From: Cardinalis cardinalis
Lineage: Eukaryota; Chordata; Aves; Passeriformes; Cardinalidae
NCBI GenBank assembly: GCA_014549065.1
Contig: JACDOX010000170.1
Location: forward strand, 247,956 to 311,955
Reading direction: 5' to 3'
Length of the DNA: 64,000 nucleotides
Under the pieces are notes generated by a model, which was not told the DNA's origin, searched no databases, and saw only the letters and a program-made list of their open reading frames with translations. The position numbers and the translations under genes are program-made. This document shows, piece after piece, positions 1-12,300 of the stretch. Every line of letters starts with the position of its first letter. Within the stretch, counting starts at the first letter, position 1.

Positions 1-226
1 TCTATTTTAGAGCAGAATCTCTTTCACTACAGGAGAANCCTTCCTCAGGTGAGTTCACAGAGTGAGCTGGGGCAATAAGAATGCTGTTCCAGTTGTGGTA
101 TGCAGTGTGGACAGAGATGACACTTCTCTTCCACTTGTTCCTGCCAGCATCTCAAATTCTCAACAATGCAGAGGTTTCCCAGCTGGGAGGCTGACTCATG
201 CTGGGGCACTCCTGACTTTCTTTCAG
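1..226. other. Intron 13, 3' part
   Basis: Intronic sequence upstream of the first exon in the window. It ends in a pyrimidine tract and CAG at 224-226. No repeat recognised. An exon-like piece at 11-48 was considered and rejected. Confidence 0.8.
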
Positions 227-326
227 GAACTCCTACGTGAGGCTCAGGCACCTCTGCACCAACACCTGGGTTCACAGCACCAACATCCCTATTGATAAAG
301 AGGAGGAGAAACCTGTGATGCTGAAG
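227..326 (+). CDS. ITPR1: ITPR1 exon 14, end of second beta-trefoil
   Basis: 100 nt with 33 full codons, N385 to K417. It starts with the last base of a split Arg codon and ends in phase 0. The peptide [16 protein letters not shown] is the conserved MIR/beta-trefoil 2 strand of the IP3-binding core. Acceptor tttcag and donor AAG/gtaagt are both strong. The preceding exon, with the rest of the beta-trefoil and the loop holding T266-R269, lies outside the window. Confidence 0.97.
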
Positions 327-3300
327 GTAAGTTCTGTGACTTTGTGTAAGCCCATCCCTTGATTCCTGTACTTCCACAAAAGTGGTGTTGGCAGGAGTTT
401 CACTCCCTGAGCCTGTCACACACCGAGCATCTGACAGTAATGAACAGTGCCTGTGCAAAATATTTGCTCTTAATGGCTCAGATTCCTGGTATTTTTCTAG
501 TTACACTGTTCAANTTCTACTCCATAGCAGTCATCAGGAGCAGGATGTTTTTCCACTGGCTGCAGCAACATTTTGCCATCTCACCTGCTGCTCCTTTGAA
601 TTTAGGGACAGCTTTGAGCTTGCACAGAGTGTTCCCAGAGTTTGGGTTCAGCAGTGCTCCCATGCTGCCTAAGCAGAGGGTGGCTTTTCTTTCATTATCA
701 CTGACTGTGAGCCCCTGCTTTGTTCTGCCTTGGGGTTTGCTGATAAAGCTTCTCTGGCTTTCAGATTGGGACCTCTCCAGTGAAGGAGGACAAAGAAGCT
801 TTTGCTATAGTGCCAGTCTCTCCTGCAGAGGTTCGGGACTTGGATTTTGCAAATGATGCAAGCAAAGTTTTAGGTTCCATTGCTGGCAAGCTGGAAAAGG
901 GAACAATAACCCAGAATGAAAGANGGTAAGGAAGCCAGAATTGGGATCACATAATGTTGTTTCCTGTAGTCAGTAACTGTTTCTTTGACAGTTTTTTCTG
1001 AGTAAGGGATAGAAGAGGGGTTTGGTTTCCTCCTTGGTGGGATTTGATGTTGTTGTGTCCATAGTGGAGNTTCTCAGGCCTGGTCTGTCCTTTCTTGTCC
1101 TCCATGAAGTGAGAGCCTGAGAAGTGTGAGCTTTGGGGGACTAATCCCCAGCATAGCTCTGCAAATGGAGTGTGGGAATTCCTAATCCACCTTGTGAGGA
1201 CTGAGCATGTGACTTGCTGCAAATCCTCTGACCGTGTCTGTGGAAATGNGGCCACACAAAAAGAGCCAGGGGTGGCTGTGTCCCACCAGGGCCNGTGTGC
1301 TTCCATAGCCAGTGCCTTTTGTTTGGCCTTGGGAGAGATTATCACCTGATTTATGGTTTGTGGCAATTGGAAGNAGTGCCAAATAGAACTTGGCAAGTGT
1401 AGAGTTCTCCTAAAGGGATTTTCTTGCCTTGCTGCTGCTCTGGTTTAGCTGTTGGACAGTGAGGCTGCAGCAATGGGGGAGCATTAGTTTCTAATTTTAA
1501 GTTCTGTGCAAACCTCTGAGCTTTATCCAGTCTCTAATTGCTGTTAGTTTTTCACTTAGCATCTAGAAATCTGTGTAAACTTACCCTGGCACTGCTCTTT
1601 TAGCACAGAGAATTTGTGCTCTCATGTTAACAGCTTCTGGCTTTTCCGTAGATCTGTTACCAAACTGTTGGAGGATTTGGTCTACTTTGTTACTGGTGGA
1701 ACTAATTCTGGCCAGGACGTCCTTGAGGTGGTGTTTTCTAAACCTAACAGAGAACGGCAAAAGCTGATGAGAGAGCAGAATATTCTAAAGCAGGTAGGCT
1801 GGGGTTTTCTCTGAGCTCTGCCTATGGGAGCAGTTCTTGGAAAAAGAACCTGGTAACAGAGAACCTGGCCAGGCTGGATGGGGCTTGGAGCAGCCTGGCC
1901 TGGTGGGAGGTGTCCCTGCANGTGGCACAGGGTTGGAATAAGATCATCTTCATGGTCCCTTCCNACCTNAGCCATTCTGTGGCTCTGTGAAACTTTGGTC
2001 TCAAATTACTGGGGCCAAAAGGTCCTATGAGTTTCCAGCTTTCAGCAGGCTCTGGGCAGTGGCTGTAGGCTCACCATTTTTGCAACCAAAAATTCCAGCA
2101 GATGGTCTTGAATAAAGGTGATCAGCATCTTCTGTCTGGGCTGCTCCGTGGCCAAGAACCGTGGTGACTGCAGCCTATTTCTGATATACCTTTTGAAATA
2201 CAAAGGCACAGAGCTTTGACACTAGTTATGAGCAGGAAAAGGCAGTGCCTCATGGGGCTGTGTCTGTGTTTTTTACTGTATCTGCAGATTTTCAAGCTGT
2301 TGCAAGCACCCTTCACGGACAGCGGGGACGGGCCGATGCTGCGGCTGGAGGAGCTGGGGGACCAGCGCCATGCGCCCTTCAGGCACATCTGCAGGCTCTG
2401 CTACAGGGTGCTCAGGCACTCCCAGCAGGACTACAGGAAAAATCAGGTTGGAAATACCTCTGTCATGATCAATGGCACCAGCATGGTTCCTCTGCTTAAA
2501 TGAAAAAAAAAGCTTTATCCCATAAAGTGACCCCTGCTCTGCTGTGGCTGCACAGTCAGCAAGAGGTTTTGGGATTGCTCAGTTTCATTCTGTTTTTCAT
2601 CTNTCAGAGACTATAACATAATTAGACTGGTTCTAAGTGAGATTTAGAGAACAACAGAATTTCTAACTGTCCCACACAGGTGAATTACAAGACTGTTCAC
2701 TCTTGCTGACTACAGCCTCCATTGAAAGTTGCCCTGTAAATTAAGGCTGTTCAGTTTTTGTTGCCATGTATTAAAAACAAGGTCCTGTCAGATAAGTATA
2801 AAAGCCTTGCTGCTGTCTAGGCTAGGAGAGCAGGGAGGGATAGAGGTATTAAGGTTGTCTGTCATTGTTTGCTTTCTTTCACACAAACAATTTGGATCTA
2901 ACCCAGTTTGCTCCTTGGAATGTTGGTATTGACAAACATCCACCTGTTTTCTGTTATTATTTTGAATTCTGAGGGCTAATTACACCCCCTTGCTCCTTGC
3001 CTGTGTGTTTTGAAGGAATACATTGCCAAGCAGTTTGGCTTCATGCAGAAGCAGATTGGCTATGATGTCTTGGCTGAGGACACCATCACAGCCCTGCTCC
3101 ATAACAACCGCAAGCTCCTGGAGAAGCACATCACAGCTGCTGAGATTGACACCTTTGTGAGTCTCGTGAGGAAAAATAGGGAGCCCAGGTGAGAGCTGCA
3201 TTTCTGAATATGTGATTACCCTTCTCCTTCTGGGAAAAGTCTGTACCTGCCAGCTTGCTCAGGAGGAGGCACAGCCAGTTCACTGTGTTCTGGCACTCGC

Positions 3301-6300
3301 CCTGCCGTCCCCTCGGGCAGCAAGTCTTGCTCTGCTCTGTTCAAGTGGAGTTCAGAATGTTTGCTTCCTGAGATGTAGATTGCTTCAGTGTAGACTTCAG
3401 CAGTGATTGATACCCTCTTGGCTCNTGCTTTCCAACAGGTTTTTGGATTACCTCTCGGATCTGTGTGTCTCCATGAACAAGTCTATTCCCGTGACACAGG
3501 AGCTGATTTGTAAGGCCGTGCTGAACCCAGCCAATGCAGACATTCTCATTGAAACCAAGTAAGTTTGTGCCTTTCAAGATGGTTCTCCTGGTGTGAAGCA
3601 GAAGGAGGAAGGTGGCTCAGAGCTGAGCACGCTGCTGGCACGTCCCAGAGAAGCAGGGAATTAATTGTGTGGGATCCTTTTCAAACNCAGGGAGCAGGGC
3701 TGGGNACAGCAGGTGTCTGCCAGGTGCATCCTCAGCCCCACAGGCAGAAACCCCTCNGATCTCTCCTGTTTGATCCAAAGCTCACAGACTTTGTGTGCAG
3801 GGAGGTGTGCAGGCTCCTGGGCTGATCCTCCCCCAGCTCTGAGGGAGCTCAGCTGGCAGCAGAGCAGAAGCTGCTCCAGCTCTGCTCACCTTTCCTCCCA
3901 CTGAGGTGGGGTTTGGGTCTCCAGCGCTGCTCTGCCATTGCTGAGGCCTCACAGCAGGCACCAAATTCTCTTGGTCTTTGGTAAAGATGGCTTTATTCAA
4001 TATATGTACTNGGGAATAGATAGCCATTATCAAAATACTGCAAAAGGGAAGCAGGTAGTATTTAAAACACAAATGGCTGAGAGTATACTTGCACATTTAA
4101 TTCTTGTCATGAAATCATTAAGGCTGTATTTATTTCCATGAACTCTTAGTATTGGTACATCACTTATTTGTCCTTGAGTATTTAATTTCGAGTTTTTTCA
4201 GGTGTTGATATTTTCTTTGCTGGNAGCCAATTTTTAGTATCAGCAGCTGATTTATTTCTAGTTGCTTCATCACATAAACAGAAAGAAGTTCTGATCCATT
4301 TGGCATTTATGGGATACAGAATGAATCAATTTTTTCTTTCTCATGTCTTTTCCTGGTTTGTTGAAGGACCTTTGAATCAGTTCTCCTGTAAAGAAGATTT
4401 TGAAAGTCCATTTTTGTGTCTTTAACTTCATTGTTTCTTCATCTTTTTCACTTGAGAGGAGCTGATATGTTCGTCTTCTTAAGGTTGAATGGAAAGCTTA
4501 TAATCGAATGCTTTCAATAATACACCCCAATGATTTGGTGTACTAAAATGCTACTGCTGGAAGGGCAAGATGCATTTTAGCAAGTGTCTTAAAAGTGATG
4601 GGAAGGATGTATGTGGGTCTGCAGTGTAACCTCCCATTCTCCCCCAGGCTGGTGCTCTCTCGATTTGAATTTGAGGAGGTGTCGAGTGGAGAAAATGCCC
4701 TGGAGGTTGGAGAGGACGAGGAGGAAGTGTGGCTGTTCTGGAGGGACAGCAACAAGGAGATCCGCAGCAAGAGCATCCGGGAGCTGGCCCAGGACGCCAA
4801 GGAGGGGCAGAAGGAGGACAGGGACGTGCTCAGCTACTACAGGTGAGCAGCAGCCAGCAGCTCCCAGCTCAGCAGGGCTGCCTGGGGAGCTCTGCATGCA
4901 CAGGCTGTGCTTGGGGAGCCAAGCTCCTGTTCCATGCCCAAAACAGCCTTCAGAGAGGGAGGGTGGAGGCTCTCAGGAGTGAGAGCTGAAAGCGCGCAGT
5001 TATTCGTGGTGAGGAGTCCAGGTGTTGACATGACCCACTTTAAACTGATTTTTAAGAAATAGTTCAGGCTTTGAATGTGTTGAATTTTTCTAGCACTTTG
5101 TGCTTGGTTTCGTGCAGGTGGATGTTGAAAAATCCCCTGCAGGTGACCACTGGGTTCCCTGGGCACTTGGGGATTGCAGGATTTGGGTGTGCGGATGGCT
5201 TTGCTTTTGCTTTGCAGGAAGTCACTGCTGTCTCTGTGCCTCCTGCTTTCTCCCCAGGCCTTTAGTGGTCCAGCGTTGGCAGCAGCACCAGCATGAAGCT
5301 GTGTTGGTGCCCCAGGCTGGGCTGTTTGCACAGCCCAGGCCGTGCTTTGGGCAGTNCTGACACGGGTGAGGTTTCCAGATGACTTGACACGACACCGAGT
5401 TCTTGGCATAGAGTGAGGTCAGGTTTCAGCCCAGACCAAATTCCTGTGTCTGGGTTATAAACCCCTGAGAGTCATTTGACAGACTCGATTGTGGCAGTGC
5501 AGAAAGCACAACTAGATTATTTGTTTAAATAACNATTTTGTTTTGAATTGCTTCTTTCATTCAAATGGTTCTTGCAGGAAAATTCCTAANACCTGGTTTT
5601 ATTTGAGCCTGTTGGAGCTCAAAAAGAGACCTCTTAGATAAAAGTTTTTTAAAACATACTGCTTTCAAAGTAGGTATTTTGTTTGTAAAGTAGTTTATAT
5701 ATATATATATTTATATGTACTTTACCCAGGAAATTAAACCATAATCCTCAACTGTACATAGATTAACACATAGAATTTTCTTTTTTCCCTTTTCCCTGAA
5801 GATACCAGCTGAACCTCTTTGCTTTATATATACACTCTATATATTTTTGTGGATATAAAGTACACTTTATATATTTTATATGCTTATTTATATATTTTAT
5901 ATGCTTATTTATGTATATTTATATATGCTGAGTTTCTAAGGGTTAAAGTAGATTNTATATACATATCTATATGTATTTTACACAGGAGATTCAACCATAA
6001 TCATCAAGCCCACATAAATTAACACGTAATTTTTTTTCCCTTTTCTCTTGAAGATACCAGCTGAACCAATTTGCTTTATATATATTTTTTATGTATATAA
6101 AATATACTTTATCTGTATTTTTATATGTTTTGTGTCTAATGGCTAAAGTATATTTTCTGTATATTTATATATACNTTACAGTACTCAGGAAATTAAAGCT
6201 TCAAGCTACATAAATTAAATAATATAGTTTCTTTTTTTTCCTTTTCTCGCCAAAGATAGCAGCTGAACCTCTTTGCTTTATAGATGCAGTCTATGTATAT

Positions 6301-9300
6301 TTTTATGGATATAAAATATACTTTAAATATATTTATATATGCTTNGTTTCTAAGGGTTAAAGTAGATTGGATATACATACCTATATGTATTTTGCACAAG
6401 AAATNAAACCATAATCCTCCAGCCCACCTAAATTAACACATACCATTTCCTTTTCCCCTGCAGGTACCAGCTGAACCTCTTTGCCCGCATGTGCCTGGAC
6501 CGGCAGTACCTGGCCATCAACGAGATCTCGGGGCAGCTGGACGTGGACCTGATCCTGCGCTGCATGGCCGACGAGAACCTGCCCTACGACCTGCGCGCCT
6601 CCTTCTGCCGCCTGATGCTGCACATGCACGTGGACAGGGACCCCCAGGAGCAGGTGACCCCCGTCAAGTACGCCCGCCTCTGGTCCGAGATCCCCTCCGA
6701 GATCGCCATCGACGAGTGAGTGCGGGGCTGCCGCTGCTCGNGGCACGGCTGCCGTGGGCACGGGGCCTTTTCACCCAGCTTTCTTCTTCACTGCTGGTGT
6801 TTGTGTGGCTTTCTGAAAGCATCCTGCTTAATTCTAATTGCTTGGTACTCNGTTCATTGGTTAGTAGTTGCTAGAGCTTGCCCAAGACTTTCTTCTCTAA
6901 AGATGTTTGCGTTCTTGTNTCCTGGGTAGAAGATGCTTCCCACGGGTACCAGTCCCTCCTCTCCCAGGGGCAGGTTGGTTCCCCTGGGACAGGGATGATT
7001 GCTGGATTGATTCTGATGTGCAGGCTGATTCTCACATTGTCAGCCCAGCCATCAGCTGTACTTAGCCCAAGCACCTGGCCTGAGCCATGATTTTACAAGG
7101 TTTTACCCATATGCAAGAGCTGTGGGATTTTAAGGCAGCGCCAGGCCTGAAGTTGTGCTTTGTTTATACAGTTGCTGTTTGTAAATAAATCAAACACCCT
7201 GTAAGGTGTTGCTGAGAATGAAATAAGCTCCCTGTGTGTGGGGTGAGCTCAGTGGTCACAGCGTGTTGGGCAATGTGACCGTGCAGTGACCTGGACCTGG
7301 GCAGGTCCTGACCTGGACCTCTCTCCTCCTGCCTCATTTGGTTGGAGAACCNCAGAATTGTTTAGCTTGGGACAGCCCTGCAAGCTCGAGTCTGTGTCCC
7401 CAGGTGCCACATCCACACACCTTTGGGACCCTTCAGGGATGCTGCTTCCNCCACTGCCCTGCACCCCCCTGTTCCAGGGCTTGACCACTGTTCCAGTGAA
7501 AACATTTTCTCTAAAATCTCTTTAAACCTCCCCGGTTTGAGGCCATTTCCTCTGAATGTGGTCCCCTCAGCACAGATTGTCCTTATGGGAGCTCACCAAC
7601 AGAAACAAGGGGGAAGGTGCTCAAATGAGGACATGTTCCTGAACTTCCAGTGGAAAATCCTCCGGCACAGTGCTCAGAAAACTACACAAAACCACAGCTG
7701 GAACAGGCAGCTGGTTTCTTGACCACTTGTATTAATTCTATAATTAATAATTCCAAATTTANAGTACTTAACTCTTCAGAGCTTATTTTTTTCAGCTGGA
7801 GAAAATGAACACCTATAATTGAAGTTACATCTTANGAATTCAAGTCTTGTCAATGTTATTATTGGTGTTCAGTAATTTCTTGTATTTCCCTGCTTGCCAG
7901 CCTGGTTTTCTCTGCTAAGAGAGATGCAGTAGATAATAAATCAAATTTCAAGGCCAAAATATAAAACCNAATGGTTTTAGCTCTGGCAAAGGCTCACCAG
8001 TGTAAGTGATCAAACAGGAAGCAAAAGTATTTTGTGGGAGGTGGTGGGGTTGTCCTTCTCAAAGTCACTCTGCACATACTGAGAAAAAACCCTAGAATTT
8101 ATATTAAAAATTAATATCTGCTTTGCATATATATTGGTTTTATTTGGAGGAAAAATACCATCCTCACTCAGCCTCTCTTGGCCACCCGTTCTCCTCAGTN
8201 CTGCACTTGTCATTGTTTCCACTCAAATAATGAGGTTGCTTTTTGTGTTTTTTGGGACCAAATTATCTTTTTTGTTTTGTTTTGTTTTCGTCAGATGTTT
8301 CAAAATAGTACCTAATGAGCATATGGGATAAACCAACAAAAGCCAGGAAATTCTGGTGTCAGTGTCCTGACTCCCTNGTTTGGATAAATTATTTACCAGC
8401 CTCTAGCTTTTCTTAGGTTTTGACAAACCAGTGAAAAATTGTACTGGGGGGAAAAGAGCCCTGTGTATTTGCATGCTAAGTTTTGTTTTGTTTTCTTTTT
8501 TGTTTTGTTCTTTTTTTCCCCTCTTCAGCTATGATAGCAGTGGAACTTCCAAAGATGAAATTAAGGAGAGATTTGCACAAACAATGGAATTTGTAGAGGA
8601 ATATTTAAGAGATGTGGTGTGTCAGAGGTTCCCTTTCTCTGATAAAGAGAAAAATAAGCTCACTTTTGAGGTAGTTATCCAGTTCTGATTTTATCCTATT
8701 CTTTTTTTTTTTTGGTGGAATGTTGGTTATTTTTTCAGCACCAGGTAGTTTGGCAAGTAATTAATGAGTGTAATTAGTGAATCCTGAGCCTCAGTTGGCT
8801 CCTTTCTCCTCATACAAGTAATCCCACTGAAGTTTGAGTTTGCAGTGATGGTTCTTGAAATACAATTAATGCACATCAGTTTGTCTGAGGTTTGCAGCAG
8901 CCTTGTTTACTCTCTGGGCTCTCAGTGTTATTCCAAAGCCAGGCTTTACTGGAATAAATATCTCAAAAATTAAACACTGTTTGTATGTACAGAGAGTCTC
9001 CANAGATTATAGTGATGTTCACCAAGAGAAAAAGTGTCCTGTGACTTACTGACCTGTTAAATTAGTGTGCAAATAAAGTGTTGCAAATCCATGCAACAAA
9101 TAACCATTAATTTATGAAAAGCTGTGATATCCTATAAAAAATGCAGTTGATGTNATATACTTCTAATAATGGGGCTGCATTAAATATTTGCCCTCTGTGG
9201 TATTTTTAAGTGGGTCTTCATGGGGTNGACTTGTGGGGGAACTTTATAGCTTGGAAGTTACAAAGCTCAGCTTTATGGGTGTGATATCTTTTTTGTAAGA

Positions 9301-12300
9301 CAATGATAAAAATTATCTGTACCTTCCCCTCTAGTCTTGCCCTGTTTTGTAATGAGACAAATACAGTCTGATTTTGTAGCTATAGAACATCAGTTGCAGA
9401 TACAGACATGAACTGCAAGCATTGCAGTATTTGTAGGCAAGTAGAAAACTTTCTGCTGTGATGTAGAACTAGACAGTCTTGCAGAATTCCCAGATATTGT
9501 GATAAAATGTGACCCTCAGCCAGGTTCTTAATCTTGTCACTGTGTTAAGACAACTTGACTGTGATAGCAAAATGTTTAGTATTAATCAGGCTTTTTATTG
9601 TTATTTTGGTAGGTTGTTAACTTAGCCAGAAATCTGATATATTTTGGTTTCTACAACTTCTGTGACCTCCTCAGACTAACCAAAATCCTCCTTGCTATAT
9701 TAGACTGTGTGCACATCACTACCATCTTCCCTATTACCAAGATGGCAAAAGGCGAGGAAAGTAAAGGTAAGGCTGGAAAGTGTAGGACAGAAAGTTCTTG
9801 GGTGGCTCTAGTTCATCTCAAAATGTCACTGTGGGGTGGAACCATGAAGTCACACAGCATCCTGAGCTGGAAGGGACCCACCAGGATCATCCAGCCCAGC
9901 TCCTGGCCCTGCAGAGACCCCAGCAATCCCACCCTGGGCACCTCTGGTGGCTCCTGGAGCTCTGGGGCTGTGCCCATCCCTGGGGAGCCTGGGCAGTGCC
10001 AGCACCCTCTGGGGATGAACCTTTCCCAGAATGCAGCCTGACCTGCCCTGGCCCAGCTCCAGCTGTTCCCTGGGTGCTGTCCCTGTCCCTGGGAGCAGAG
10101 CTGGGCACTGCCCCTCGGGAGGGGACCCAGTGAGGTCTGAGCTCAGTGTGCTCTGCCCCATCTGAACAGACCAAGAGATCTCACTGCTCCTTGTATCACT
10201 TCTCCTCTAGTCCCTTCCCCATCTTTGTAGCCTCCTTTGGNTGCTCTCTAAAATCTTTAGATCTTACATATTGGCCCCCAGCTGCCTCCAGGGCTGGAGG
10301 TGAGGCTGCCCCAGTGCAGAGCAAAGCAGGACAGTCCCCTCCCTCCCTGGCCAGTGATGCTGTGCTTGGAAATGCTTTCTGTCCATGGTAAAGCTGGGAA
10401 GTGCCTGTGATGGGAGAGGGCAGGGGGCTTCTCCAAGCACTGCAGTGCTTCTGTTGGCTTCTCCTGTCCCCAGGGTGTGGATGTGTCACGTTGGGACAGT
10501 TTNCCATTGCAGGCTGTGGCTGGTCCTTGCCCTGTCAGTGCAGCCCCANTCCAGCACAGTAACTTTGCTGTTTCCTCTCTGAAGGGAGCAATGTGATGAG
10601 GTCCATCCACGGCGTGGGGGAGCTGATGACCCAGGTGGTGCTCAGGGGCGGGGGCTTCCTGCCCATGACTCCCCTGGCAGCTGCCCCCGAGGGCAATGTC
10701 AAGCAGAGTGAGCCAGAGAAGGAGGACATCCTGGTCATGGACACCAAGCTCAAGATCATCGAGATACTCCAGGTACNACACGGGTGCAGCTCCTCGTGCT
10801 CTCCTCCAGCATTAATTGTGTCCTGTGCCTCTTAATGTACTTCTGACTCTCAGACTGGGAAAGTATTGCAGGGGTAACCTTGTCAGGCACAGGACTCCAA
10901 CTTGTTTATGACAGTATTGTGCCATTATTGAAAGAGTTTATTAGAAAAGAGTTTGCAGAAGACATTTGTGTATTTAGCAGTGATTTGTGAGTATCTGACT
11001 TGAGGCAGAGCTGTCATTTTCCACCCTGTTGTCTTCCCAATTTCTCTGAGTCTGCAGGGCCATCTGAACTGCCCTGAGGAATGGGGAGAACTGGAGACTT
11101 CTCTTGGCAGAGCCCTCAGCCTGCCATGTGTTTTCAGCATGCACAGGCAGCCTCTCTCTCTCTCTCCCATCTCTGCCTTTCTCACTTGCTCACCCCGAAG
11201 TCTTTGGGATACACACAGTTTTCCTCATTATTGACTCAGAATTACTGAGCTGAGATGCATCTTCCCTCTCTGGGTGTGGGAGTCCTTTTTGTGCTCAGTA
11301 GCTTCATCAGCCAGGCCTGGGGGTCAGCATGCTGCCAGAGCCTGGTGGGTGAAGGCAGCAGAGCAGCAGGAGAGCCCTGCTGTTCCTTCCCCNTGCCCCG
11401 TGGGAGGCTCTGCCCTTTCCTCAGCAGCAGGTGCAGCACAGGNGAGGCTCCGTTCCTTCCTTGCACCATTGCTGATTTCAGCTCAAGGCAGAGCTTCTCT
11501 CGTGGCCTGGCATGTGCAGGGGGGGTGTCTCAGTGTGCCAGTGTTCCCTGCTACCAGGGCCATGCAAGCTGCCATTAAGCATTTTCCCCAAAGGCTGCAA
11601 GAACTCTGAGTGTTCTTGGCTTTGTTGCTCCTTCCTCAAGAGGAAGACCGTGGAGAAGGTGGTCTCTGCTAGGCTGGAGGTTTCTGTGGCACCAGCTGGT
11701 CCAGCCCAGCTGAAGTGGTGACTTGCATGGCACAGCCTGGCTCCTGGCAGCTCGTGTCCTGCTCCTGTGTCCCAGCACCCCGGGAGAAGAGCAGCACGTG
11801 TTCAGGATGGAGATGGAAGTGCTGCTTTCCTTTCCTGGGGATGGGGTGAGGATGNCAGCATCACACAGGAATGAGGCGCCAAAACCCTGCCAAAATGTTT
11901 TACTCATCAGTATTTATTATGTGTGTGTATCATGCTTGTTGAAATCCCTGGAAAATATGACTGAGTTCTGGGGGTTTTGAAGGTGATATTTTGAAGGATA
12001 CATATCATGGAAAGATGGAATCCCAGGATGGTTTGTGTTGAAAGGGACCTTGAAGCTCATCCAGTTCCACTCCTTGCCATGGGCAGGGACACCTTGCAGG
12101 CTGCTCCAGGCTCCATCCAGCCTGGCCTTGGACACTGCCAGGNATCCAGGGGCAGCCCCAGCTGCTCTGGGCACGCTGTGCCAGGGCCTGCCCACCCTGG
12201 GTAACTTCCAGGTTAAATCCACATCTCCAGTCAGTTGGTGTTGCACGTTGGTAGTTTTGCTTTGTGTGAATTGTAGATGTGGTGGAAATATACAGATTAT

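Noticed and set aside
11..48. Exon-like piece between ttttag and gtgag at the window start
   Set aside because: None of its frames matches the ITPR1 segment that precedes exon 14 (which should end SLVPR), and it would not supply the required phase. Treated as a chance AG...GT pair.
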